Below are positions 57,013 through 64,000 of a stretch of 64,000 nucleotides of DNA, piece after piece; position 1 is the stretch's first letter; each line of letters opens with the position of its first letter. Under the pieces are notes generated by a model, which did not search any database, had not been told where the DNA came from, and was given only the letters and a program-made list of their open reading frames with translations. Position numbers and translations under genes: made by a program. The stretch is from Gordonia polyisoprenivorans (lineage in GTDB: Bacteria > Actinomycetota > Actinomycetes > Mycobacteriales > Mycobacteriaceae): contig NZ_CP072203.1 in NCBI RefSeq assembly GCF_017654315.1, positions 5,580,001 to 5,644,000 of the forward strand. Reading direction: 5' to 3'.

Positions 57013-58128
57013 ATGGTCGAGGGAGCCAGAACCGACCAGTACGGGCGCACCGACGCCGGGCGCTCGGAACTGATCAAGGAAACACTGGCCCGCGTGGCGC
57101 CAGGCACCGGGCTGCGCGACGGTCTCGAACGCATCCTGCGCGGTGGCACCGGGGCGTTGATCGTGCTCGGCCACGACTCCGACGTCGAGAAGATCTGCGA
57201 CGGCGGCTTCCAGCTCGACGTCGAATTCGCGCCGACGAGACTGCGGGAGCTCGCCAAGATGGACGGCGCCGTGGTGCTCTCCACCGACGGCAAACGCATC
57301 GTCCGGGCAAACGTGCAGCTGGTGCCGGATCCGTCGATTCCCACCGAGGAGTCCGGAACCCGCCACCGCGCCGCCGAACGCACCGCCATCCAGACCGGGT
57401 ATCCGGTGATCTCGGTGAGCGCGTCGATGTCGATCGTCAGCGTCTACGCCGAAGGGGTGCGACGCGTCGTCGAGAGCCCCGACCCGATCCTCTCCCGCGC
57501 CAACGTGGCGCTGTCGACACTCGAGCGCTACAAGGCTCGCCTCGATGAGGTGATCTCGGCACTCGGCCGCGCCGAGATCGAGGACTACGTCCTGCTGCGT
57601 GACGCGATGTCGACGGCACAGCGGATGGAGATGGTCCGCCGGGTGGGTGTCGAGATCGAGGAGTACGTCCTGGAACTGGGCACCAACGGACGACAGGTGA
57701 GCCTGCAGCTCGAGGAGTTGATCTCCGAGAACGACACCGTCCGCGAATTACTGGTCCGCGACTACTACGCCAGCCCCGAGCCGGCGACCCCCGAGGAGGT
57801 GCACCACACCCTCGAGACGGTCGAGGCGCTCTCCGACGCCGACCTCCTCGATCTCACACTGCTGGCCGGCGCCTTCGGCTACCCGACCACCATCGAGGCC
57901 CAGGACACCGCGATGAGCCCGCGCGGCTACCGCATGCTGGCCCGGATCTCACGACTGCAGTTCGCCCACGTCGACCGGCTGGTCCGCAGCTTCGGCACCC
58001 TGCAGGCGTTGCTGGCCTCCTCGGCCGCCGACCTGCAGGCCGTCGAGGGCATCGGCAGCATCTGGGCTCGCCACATCCGCGAGGGGCTGTCGCGGCTGGC
58101 CGAGTCGAGCATCGAGCGCTACGACTAG
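57013..58128 (+). CDS. disA: Diadenylate cyclase DisA (DNA integrity scanning protein)
   Basis: 371 residues. The DAC domain (about 10-150) has [15 protein letters not shown], the catalytic [21 protein letters not shown] (DGA motif) and [12 protein letters not shown] (RHR motif), making c-di-AMP from two ATP. A helical linker and C-terminal helix-hairpin-helix DNA-binding domain ([19 protein letters not shown]) follow. It scans for branched DNA. ATG 57013 is chosen because AAGGGA precedes it; ATG 56992 is an alternative. Confidence 0.97.
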   Translation: MVEGARTDQYGRTDAGRSELIKETLARVAPGTGLRDGLERILRGGTGALIVLGHDSDVEKICDGGFQLDVEFAPTRLRELAKMDGAVVLSTDGKRIVRANVQLVPDPSIPTEESGTRHRAAERTAIQTGYPVISVSASMSIVSVYAEGVRRVVESPDPILSRANVALSTLERYKARLDEVISALGRAEIEDYVLLRDAMSTAQRMEMVRRVGVEIEEYVLELGTNGRQVSLQLEELISENDTVRELLVRDYYASPEPATPEEVHHTLETVEALSDADLLDLTLLAGAFGYPTTIEAQDTAMSPRGYRMLARISRLQFAHVDRLVRSFGTLQALLASSAADLQAVEGIGSIWARHIREGLSRLAESSIERYD

Positions 58129-58144
58129 CCACGCCGGTCCTCGC

Positions 58145-59260
58145 CTACCGGTCGTCCTCGCCCAACCGCGGCGGCGCCGTTCGGTAGGTCGGTGGCGTCG
58201 CGCTCATCCGAATGGGGTTGGCGATCTGGGTGATCGGGCCGTCGCGCCGGGGATCATCGATCTCGACGACCGGCGCGAGCCCGAGTCGCTCGGCGAGTGC
58301 GATCGCATCGGCGACGTCGTTGAGCGGTCCGCATGGCACGCCGCGCGCGGTGAGCACGGTGAACCAGGCGTCGGCGGTGTCGTGTGACAGCGCCTCGTTG
58401 AGCAGCCCGACCAGGTCATCGCGGTGTGCCACCCGGGCCTTGTTGGTCGAAAAGCGTTCGTCGGCAGCAAGATCGGGCTGCCCCAGCACATCGGCGAGCG
58501 CGGCGAACTGCCGGTCGTTGCCGACGGCGAGCACCAGTGGCCGATCGGCCGTCGAGAACACCTCGTACGGCGTGATGCTCGGGTGCCGATTTCCCATGGC
58601 GTGTGGCACCACACCCGCGGCCACATACGCCGACGACTGGTTGACCAGGGCCGACAACAACGACGAGAGCAGGTTCACCTCGATGCGCTGGCCCTGGCCG
58701 GTCGCGTCCCGATGACGAAGCGCGGCAAGGATACCCACCGCGGCGTGCAGGCCGGTGATGACGTCGACCATCGCGACGCCGACCTTGGTCGGGGTGTCGG
58801 CATCGGGGCCGGTGATGCTCATCAGGCCGCCGACCGCCTGGATCAACAGGTCGTAGCCCGGTAGCTGATTGTTGCCGCCGAAGCCGGTGACCGAGCAGTA
58901 CACGATGTCCGGATTACGTTGTGCGACAGCGTCGTATCCGAGACCTAACCGGTCCAGCGTGCCGGGCAGGAAGTTCTCGACGACGACGTCGGCCCGATCG
59001 GTCAGCTCGCGGGCGGCGGCGAGGCCGGCGGGATCGGCGAGGTCGAGGGCCACCGACTCCTTGTTGCGGTTGACCGACAGGAAGTACGACGAGTCCTCAC
59101 CGACCCACGGCGGACCCCAACTGCGCGTGTCGTCGCCGGTGCCGGGTCGCTCGACCTTGATGACCTCGGCGCCGAGGTCGGCGAGCAGCATCGTGGCGTA
59201 CGGACCGGCCAGCACCCGACCGAAGTCGGCGATGACCAGCCCGTCCAGGGCGCCCGTCAC
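58145..59260 (-). CDS. CaiB/BaiF family CoA-transferase
   Basis: 371-residue class III CoA-transferase. LDGLVIADFGRVLAGPYATMLLADLGAEVIKVERPG at the start and the catalytic Asp in VGVAMVDVITGLHAAVG (about 168) are clear. Coupled to the glutaryl-CoA dehydrogenase gene by a GTGA overlap (59257-59260), it probably activates glutarate with succinyl-CoA, as human SUGCT does (inference from the pairing). GTG 59260 is chosen from the overlap and homology. Confidence 0.92.
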   Translation of the reverse strand: MTGALDGLVIADFGRVLAGPYATMLLADLGAEVIKVERPGTGDDTRSWGPPWVGEDSSYFLSVNRNKESVALDLADPAGLAAARELTDRADVVVENFLPGTLDRLGLGYDAVAQRNPDIVYCSVTGFGGNNQLPGYDLLIQAVGGLMSITGPDADTPTKVGVAMVDVITGLHAAVGILAALRHRDATGQGQRIEVNLLSSLLSALVNQSSAYVAAGVVPHAMGNRHPSITPYEVFSTADRPLVLAVGNDRQFAALADVLGQPDLAADERFSTNKARVAHRDDLVGLLNEALSHDTADAWFTVLTARGVPCGPLNDVADAIALAERLGLAPVVEIDDPRRDGPITQIANPIRMSATPPTYRTAPPRLGEDDR

Positions 59261-60441
59261 CGGAACGCGTCCTCCCCGGTCAGTGCTTTGCCGATGGTCA
59301 GTTGATGCACCTCCGAGGTGCCCTCGTAGGTGAGTACCGATTCGAGGTTGTTGGCGTGCCGGATCACCGGGTATTCCAGGGTGATCCCGTTGGCGCCCAG
59401 AATGGTTCGGCACTCACGAGCGATCGCGATCGCCTCACGCACATTGTTGAGCTTGCCGGTGCTGACCTGTTCCGGGCGCAGTTCGCCACGGTCCTTGAGC
59501 CGGCCGAGGTGATAGGCGAGCAGATGCCCCTTGCCGACCTCGAGCGCCATGTCGGCGATCTTGGTCTGCGTGATCTGGTATGCCGCAAGCGGTTTGTCGA
59601 ACACGGCGCGTGACTGCGCGTACTCGACGGCCGTTTCCAGACAGTCGCGGGCGGCACCGATCGCACCGAAGATGATGCCGAAGCGCGCCTCACCCAGGCT
59701 CGTGAGCGGCCCACGGAGTCCGGCGGCCTCCGGCAGCATCGCCGACGCCGGCAGCCGCACGTCGTCGAGCACCAACTCGGAGGTGACCGAGGCCCGCAGC
59801 GACATCTTCTTCGTGATCTCCGGTGCCGAGAACCCCGGGATGTCGGTCGGGACGACGAATCCCCGGATGCCGCGCGCAGATTCCTCGAGATCGGTCTGCG
59901 CCCACACCACCGCGACATCGGCGATCGACCCGTTGGTGATCCACATCTTGGTGCCGTTCAGTACCCAGTCATCGCCGTCACGTTTGGCGTTGGTGCGCAT
60001 CCCCGCGGGATTCGACCCGAAGTCCGGCTCGGTCAGCCCGAAGCATCCGATGGCCTCGCCGGCGGCCATGCGCGGCAACCACTCCTGCTTCTGCTCCTCG
60101 CTGCCCCAGTGGTGGATCGAGAACATCGCCAGCGATCCCTGAACCGACACCAGGCTGCGGATACCCGAGTCGACGGCCTCGAGTTCGAGGCAGGCCAGGC
60201 CGTAGGCTGTCGCACTCGTCCCCGGGCAGCCGTATCCCTCCAGGTGCATGCCGAGGGCACCGAGCGCTCCGAGTTCCTTTGCCAGCTCGCGGGCCGGTAG
60301 CGCACCCTTCTCGAACCAGTCGCCGATATGCGGCCGCAGCCGCTCCTGACCGAACTTGCGGACGGTGTCGCGGATGGCGATCTCGTCGGCGTCGAGCAGC
60401 GAGTCGAGGGCGAACAGTTGCGTGAGGTCCTGAGCGGGCAT
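59257..60441 (-). CDS. gcdH: Glutaryl-CoA dehydrogenase
   Basis: 394-residue flavoenzyme. Compared with human GCDH the match is close throughout: LTSDEI-like ADEIAIRDTVRKFGQERL, GYGCPGTSATAYGLACLELEAVDSGIRS, CFGLTEPDFGSNPAGMRT, WITNGSIADVAVVWA, SLRASVTSELVLDDV, GRLKDRGELRPEQVST and the catalytic Glu region LTYEGTSEVHQLTIGKA. It should oxidise and decarboxylate glutaryl-CoA to crotonyl-CoA in lysine/tryptophan/glutarate breakdown. ATG 60441 has AGGAGG six bases upstream. A LacI-type regulator is divergent. Confidence 0.93.
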   Translation of the reverse strand: MPAQDLTQLFALDSLLDADEIAIRDTVRKFGQERLRPHIGDWFEKGALPARELAKELGALGALGMHLEGYGCPGTSATAYGLACLELEAVDSGIRSLVSVQGSLAMFSIHHWGSEEQKQEWLPRMAAGEAIGCFGLTEPDFGSNPAGMRTNAKRDGDDWVLNGTKMWITNGSIADVAVVWAQTDLEESARGIRGFVVPTDIPGFSAPEITKKMSLRASVTSELVLDDVRLPASAMLPEAAGLRGPLTSLGEARFGIIFGAIGAARDCLETAVEYAQSRAVFDKPLAAYQITQTKIADMALEVGKGHLLAYHLGRLKDRGELRPEQVSTGKLNNVREAIAIARECRTILGANGITLEYPVIRHANNLESVLTYEGTSEVHQLTIGKALTGEDAFR

Positions 60442-60471
60442 GGGCATCCTCCTGGCGGGTGCGAGAACCGT

Positions 60472-60510
60472 GTGCAATCGTTTGTGAGAACGTTTGCACG
60501 ATCGTTTGCA
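60472..60510. promoter_or_regulatory. Three TCGTTTG-type sites at a 12-bp period (candidate LacI operator)
   Basis: CGTTTG occurs at 60479-60484, 60491-60496 and 60503-60508, exactly 12 bp apart, within GTGCAATCGTTTG / GAACGTTTGCAC / GATCGTTTGCAT. The half-sites TGCAA and TTGCA provide partial dyad symmetry, as in LacI-family operators. It sits in the gcdH/lacI-type divergent promoter region. Confidence 0.65.
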
Positions 60511-60581
60511 TCACGTAGGCTATGGCGCATCGCCGCATCCGTCAACAAGCGCGCCGACCCGAGGAAGGACCACCACCGCCG

Positions 60582-61613
60582 ATGCCAGGACAGTCGTCAG
60601 ACAGCCGGCCGACGCGTGGCCACCGGGCGCCGACGCTCAAGGAGATCGCCGAGCACGCCGGAGTCCACGTGTCGACGGCGTCGCGGGTATTGCGGCAGCC
60701 CGAGCCGGTCGACGGCTGGTCGCCCTCGGCCCAGCGGGTGCGGCGCGCCGCCGAGGAACTCGGCTACCGGCGCAACGTCTGGGCGGCCAGCCTGCGCACC
60801 CGCAAGACCACGACTCTCGGGGTCGTGATGACCCGTCTGACCGACGGCGTCGTCGCCACCACCTATCAGGGCATCGACGAAGCCGCCACGCGCGCAGGCT
60901 ATTCGGTGCTGTTGGCGAGCCCACCTGATGACGCCGCCGCCCAGCGCGACGCCATCGAGTTGCTCGTCGGCCGCCGGGTCGATGGCCTACTCCTGGGCGG
61001 ATTACACGCTCCGGCAGCCGAATTCATCGAGTCGCTGACCGTGAACGTCCCGATGCTGACGGTCACCCGGCATGCCGACGCCGGACTACCCTTCGTCGGC
61101 GGGGACGACCGCGAGGGCGGCCGGCTCGCGGCACGACATCTCATCGATCGCGGGTACACCGACCTCGCCGTCATCGGCGGACCTGCACACGCCACCACCG
61201 CTACCGACCGGCTCGCCGGATTCCTCGACGGTCTCGGTGAGGCGGGAATCGAGTTGCCACCCAACAGGATCGTGACGTCGGCTTTCGACGTCGACGGCGG
61301 TATCGAAGCCGGTCGCCAACTGCTCGACGGTCCGCACCGGCCACGCGCGATCTTCGCCGTCTCCGACACCATCGCCATCGGCGTGCTCGGTGTGGCCCGC
61401 GACCTCGGCCTACAGATCCCGGACGACCTCGCGCTCGTCGGCTACAACGACATCCCCATCGCCGCCCAACTCCCGGTGCCGCTGACGACCGTTGCGTCCC
61501 CGGCGCGCCGGATCGGTGCGACGGCGGCTCGTGGCCTGCTCGATCTCATCGAGGGGCGCGAGGTCGAATCGGTGCTCCTACCCGTCGAATTGATGGTGCG
61601 CGGGACCGGTTAG
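60582..61613 (+). CDS. LacI family transcriptional regulator
   Basis: About 343 residues. The HTH is APTLKEIAEHAGVHVSTASRVLRQPE (about 17-42) with hinge helix RRAAEELGYRRNVWAASLRT, followed by a periplasmic-binding-like domain (TTLGVVMTRLTDGVVATTYQGIDEA; LVGYNDIPIAAQLPVPLTTV). Start uncertain: ATG 60582 (AGGAAGGA 12 bases upstream) or ATG 60522. Divergent from gcdH with operator-like repeats between, so it probably controls glutarate/acyl-CoA use. Effector unknown. The stop overlaps the next (convergent) gene by four bases. Confidence 0.92.
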   Translation: MPGQSSDSRPTRGHRAPTLKEIAEHAGVHVSTASRVLRQPEPVDGWSPSAQRVRRAAEELGYRRNVWAASLRTRKTTTLGVVMTRLTDGVVATTYQGIDEAATRAGYSVLLASPPDDAAAQRDAIELLVGRRVDGLLLGGLHAPAAEFIESLTVNVPMLTVTRHADAGLPFVGGDDREGGRLAARHLIDRGYTDLAVIGGPAHATTATDRLAGFLDGLGEAGIELPPNRIVTSAFDVDGGIEAGRQLLDGPHRPRAIFAVSDTIAIGVLGVARDLGLQIPDDLALVGYNDIPIAAQLPVPLTTVASPARRIGATAARGLLDLIEGREVESVLLPVELMVRGTG

Positions 61614-62374
61614 GGCTGGGCCGGCGCCACGAAGTTGAACGTGATCGGCGCCGACTCCTTCTCGCCGAGCTTTCCGATTGCCTGATAGGAGCCGGCGGGC
61701 ACCGGGGTGCGCGGCTTGTCGCAGCCCGGGTTGCTGGTGGTGCCGGACCACGTGATGGTGTCCTTGACCTGCTGTTGCGGCTGCAACACCTGATTGTTGG
61801 CGGTGTTGATCTGCGAGCAGTCACTCGCGGTCCACAGCGTGCGGGTGCCGTCGAGGGTGCGCACAATCACGTTCTGGGCGGCCTTGCCGACGTCGCGCGC
61901 ACATGCGGACAGTCCCGCGTTGGTCACCACGATGGTGAACACCGGCTGGCTCCCGGTGGTGTAGGTCGGCTTGTCGGTGTAGAGCACGACGGCGATCGAG
62001 TTGTCCGGGCACAGTGGCATGTTCGCGTCTGCTGCCGCGGGATTTCCGCCCGGCGCCGGCACGGCCGCCGAGCCCGACGGAGGCGCGCTCGGGTTGGCAC
62101 TGCTGTCGGCGGGCGCACCGCCACCACCACCGCCGGTGCCGCCACCGGACGGCGCCTGCGACGGATCGACCGAGGCATTGGTCGTCGCGGTCGACGGTGT
62201 CGTCGATGAGGGGGTCGCCTTGGATGCGGTATTCGACGTGTCGTCACCGCCACCCGATTGCGCCCACACGACCAACCCGACCACCAGGGCGAGCACAGCC
62301 ACCAGCACTCCACCGGCGACGATGCGGCGTCGCCAATAGATTTCGGGTGGGAGTGGCCCTTGCGGTTCGATCAC
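61610..62374 (-). CDS. Membrane-anchored Rv3587c-like protein
   Basis: 254 residues: a short cytoplasmic start (IEPQGPLPPEIYWRRRIVAGG), one helix (VLVAVLALVVGLVVW), a Ser/Thr/Gly/Pro-rich linker (about 40-115) and an exported beta domain of about 130 residues with MPLCPDNSIAVVLYTDKPTY, LSACARDVGKAAQNV, LWTASDCSQI and SNPGCDKPRTPVPAG, whose four Cys may form disulfides. The layout and neighbours (canB, mutY, disA) match Mycobacterium Rv3587c, a protein of unknown role. It is downstream of canB, behind a terminator. Confidence 0.8.
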   Translation of the reverse strand: MIEPQGPLPPEIYWRRRIVAGGVLVAVLALVVGLVVWAQSGGGDDTSNTASKATPSSTTPSTATTNASVDPSQAPSGGGTGGGGGGAPADSSANPSAPPSGSAAVPAPGGNPAAADANMPLCPDNSIAVVLYTDKPTYTTGSQPVFTIVVTNAGLSACARDVGKAAQNVIVRTLDGTRTLWTASDCSQINTANNQVLQPQQQVKDTITWSGTTSNPGCDKPRTPVPAGSYQAIGKLGEKESAPITFNFVAPAQP

Positions 62375-62391
62375 GCCCCAACGCTAACGGC

Positions 62392-62426
62392 CACGCCGAC
62401 CGCCCTCGGCGAGGTCGGTCGGCGTG
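62392..62426 (-). terminator. Terminator after canB
   Basis: An 11-bp inverted repeat (CACGCCGACCG at 62392-62402, complement 62416-62426) encloses a smaller CCTC/GAGG hairpin. It lies 81 bases after the canB stop. Upstream is a tandem 17-bp repeat GGGGCCGGTGAGGTAAC (62442-62475). Confidence 0.7.
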
Positions 62427-62506
62427 TCGCATGAAACTTGCGGGGCCGGTGAGGTAACGGGGCCGGTGGGGTAACGGGCATCACGCGCGCACCGCGGCCA
62501 CGGAAC

Positions 62507-63181
62507 CTAGGCCGATTCGGCGTCGGGGAGTTCGGTGTGCTGCACCGGCAGGACGGCCTGACCACTCACGCCGATGTCGCCGTACACACCGCGCAGCTGA
62601 ACAGCGCCCTCGCTGAGGGCGTAGGTCAGCCCGACGATGGCCAGCTTTCCCGCGGCGACACGGTCGGCGATGATCCGGCTGCGCTGCATCAGCAGCTGAC
62701 CGGTCTCCACGACGTGCCGGGCCTCGAACTCATCGACGCGCGTCAGGCCCTCGCTGCGACCGGCCAGGATGCTGGGCGTCACGCGTTCGACGACGTCGCG
62801 GATGTAGCCGCCCGGGATCTGCAGGTCGTCGAGCGCGTCGAGGGTCGCCTTGACCGCACCGCAACTGTCGTGACCGAGGATCACGATCAGCGGGACCTCG
62901 AGCACCTCCGCCGCGTACTCGAGCGAGCCGAGGACCGCGGAGTCGAGGACGTGACCGGCGGTGCGGACGACGAACATGTCGCCGAGGCCCTGGTCGAAGA
63001 TGATCTCGGCGGCCAGACGTGAATCCGCGCATCCGAACAGCACGACGTGCGGGTTCTGCCCGGCGGCGAGGCGGTGACGGTCCTCGATACCCTGGCTGGG
63101 ATGTTGCGATTCTCCGGCGACGAAGCGCCGGTTGCCCTCCAGGAGTACCTGCCATGCACGTTTCGGGGTGAGTCCGATCAT
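62507..63181 (-). CDS. canB: Beta-class carbonic anhydrase
   Basis: 224-residue zinc enzyme interconverting CO2 and bicarbonate. NRRFVAGESQHP near 18, VLFGCADSRLAAEIIFDQGLGD (first zinc Cys and Asp/Arg dyad) and LIVILGHDSCGAVKAT (zinc His and Cys) are diagnostic, followed by VDEFEARHVVETG. It corresponds to the mycobacterial Rv3588c. The ATG at 63179-63181 overlaps the ATG of the divergent mutY. Confidence 0.95.
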   Translation of the reverse strand: MIGLTPKRAWQVLLEGNRRFVAGESQHPSQGIEDRHRLAAGQNPHVVLFGCADSRLAAEIIFDQGLGDMFVVRTAGHVLDSAVLGSLEYAAEVLEVPLIVILGHDSCGAVKATLDALDDLQIPGGYIRDVVERVTPSILAGRSEGLTRVDEFEARHVVETGQLLMQRSRIIADRVAAGKLAIVGLTYALSEGAVQLRGVYGDIGVSGQAVLPVQHTELPDAESA

Positions 63182-64000
63182 GGGAACCAGTCTGCCACCT
63201 ACCACCGTTCTCGCATGGTTCGATCGCCATGAACGCGATCTGCCCTGGCGTGCGCCCGGGCTTCCGGCCTGGCAGATCCTCATCAGCGAGATCATGTTGC
63301 AGCAAACCCCGGTGTCCCGGGTGATCGGCCCGTGGACCGAATGGGTGCAGCGCTGGCCCGCACCGTCGGCGATGGCGGCGTCGAGTCCGGCCGACGTGCT
63401 GCGCGCCTGGGGCAAGCTCGGCTATCCCCGGCGTGCGTTGCGCTTGCACGAATGCGCCAAGGTGCTGGCCACCGACCACGATGACCGCGTCCCCGAGGAC
63501 GTCGCCACCATGTTGGGCCTGCCGGGCATCGGCGACTACACGGCACGCGCGGTCGCCTGCTTCGCCTACGGGCAGGCGGTCCCCGTCGTCGACACCAATG
63601 TGCGGCGGGTCATCGCGCGGGCGGTGCACGGCCGCGCCGAGCCCGGCAATCCGTCGCGCTCGGACCTCGCCGACGCGGAGGCACTGCTCCCGCGGACCCC
63701 GCGTGGATCGTTCGCCCGCACCGCGCCCCGTTACTCGGCGGCGCTGATGGAGTTGGGCGCGCTGGTGTGCACCGCACGCAACCCGCGCTGCGACGACTGC
63801 CCCATCACCGGTTGTGCCTGGGTGAAGCTGGGCCGGCCCGCCCATGTCGGCCCGCGTCGTCGGGTGCAGAAGTTCGCCGGTACCGACCGCCAGGTACGCG
63901 GACTACTCCTGGACGTGTTGCGCGACAACGATTTTCCGGTCGATCGGACACGCCTGGACGCGGTGTGGATCACCGATACGTCCCAGCGCGACCGCGCGCT
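63180..64000 (+). CDS. mutY: A/G-specific adenine glycosylase MutY (5' part, runs off the window)
   Basis: About 273 residues are seen before the window ends; perhaps 20-30 are missing by comparison with mycobacterial MutY. LAWFDRHERDLPWRAPG, ILISEIMLQQTPVSRV (catalytic Glu), LPGIGDYTARAVACFAYG (helix-hairpin-helix), VVDTNVRRVIARAVHGRA (catalytic Asp) and the iron-sulfur CTARNPRCDDCPITGC set are in order. It removes adenine opposite 8-oxoguanine. Start ATG 63180 (or GTG 63168) overlaps the canB start. Confidence 0.95.
   Translation, partial: MGTSLPPTTVLAWFDRHERDLPWRAPGLPAWQILISEIMLQQTPVSRVIGPWTEWVQRWPAPSAMAASSPADVLRAWGKLGYPRRALRLHECAKVLATDHDDRVPEDVATMLGLPGIGDYTARAVACFAYGQAVPVVDTNVRRVIARAVHGRAEPGNPSRSDLADAEALLPRTPRGSFARTAPRYSAALMELGALVCTARNPRCDDCPITGCAWVKLGRPAHVGPRRRVQKFAGTDRQVRGLLLDVLRDNDFPVDRTRLDAVWITDTSQRDRA

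Overview
The window is about 64 kb of high-GC DNA with frequent GTG and some TTG starts. It looks like a chromosomal segment of a mycolic-acid-containing actinomycete (order Mycobacteriales), and Gordonia or a close relative fits best. Supporting features are an antigen 85-type mycolyltransferase, a PhoPR pair very close to the mycobacterial one, ClpC, a DUF222/HNH (13E12-type) gene, a mycothiol-type oxidoreductase, and the blocks radA...disA...Rv3587c-like/canB/mutY and purB-purC-ptrB / purQ-purS, which are arranged much as in Mycobacterium. The genus call is inference from gene content; no rRNA is present.

Layout. 0-5 kb: crotonase, ClpC, a small membrane protein, and an LppP/LprE-type secreted protein with a textbook terminator. 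5-12 kb: an ECF sigma factor overlapping a triple-VOC gene, a divergent HxlR/quinone-reductase pair, a beta-propeller membrane protein, a secreted lytic transglycosylase and a trypsin-like protease. 12-24 kb: M18 aminopeptidase, purQS, glutathione peroxidase, a MarR/MFS drug-efflux operon, a reductase, oligopeptidase B with purC, an Rdx protein, purB and a TetR regulator. 25-29 kb: a compact operon of MMPL transporter, CsoR-family repressor lacking the copper His (CstR-like), DUF302, Rv2466c-like oxidoreductase and a 51-residue Cys-rich protein, with three near-identical G/C-tract operators. 30-36 kb: purD, LtrA, and a GT39/GT2 pair. 36-41 kb: a RecQ-type helicase with a phosphoribosyltransferase-like tail, a 39-residue membrane peptide, a HIT protein, and an adenine methylase with a DpnII-like nuclease partner. 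41-48 kb: a frameshifted phoD, phoPR with an array of PhoP-like heptamers, an SRPBCC/DUF899 pair, a winged-helix protein and a Rid protein. 48-54 kb: a repeat cluster, the DUF222/HNH gene, and the selenocysteine machinery selC-selA-selB. 54-64 kb: radA, mycolyltransferase, thioesterase, disA, a glutarate-type pair (CoA-transferase and glutaryl-CoA dehydrogenase) with a divergent LacI regulator, an Rv3587c-like protein, canB and the 5' part of mutY.

How the genes work together. Five purine genes (purS, purQ, purC, purB, purD) are scattered here but all lie on the minus strand. RadA, DisA and MutY belong to genome maintenance. selC-selA-selB supply the tRNA, selenium transferase and elongation factor for UGA decoding; selD and any selenoprotein are not in the window. 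The strongest candidate for a little-described system is the 25-29 kb operon, which I read as a reactive-sulfur or thiol stress response rather than ordinary copper resistance. The methylase/nuclease pair, in which the nuclease has lost the usual catalytic Glu, and the phoD frameshift are the clearest anomalies.
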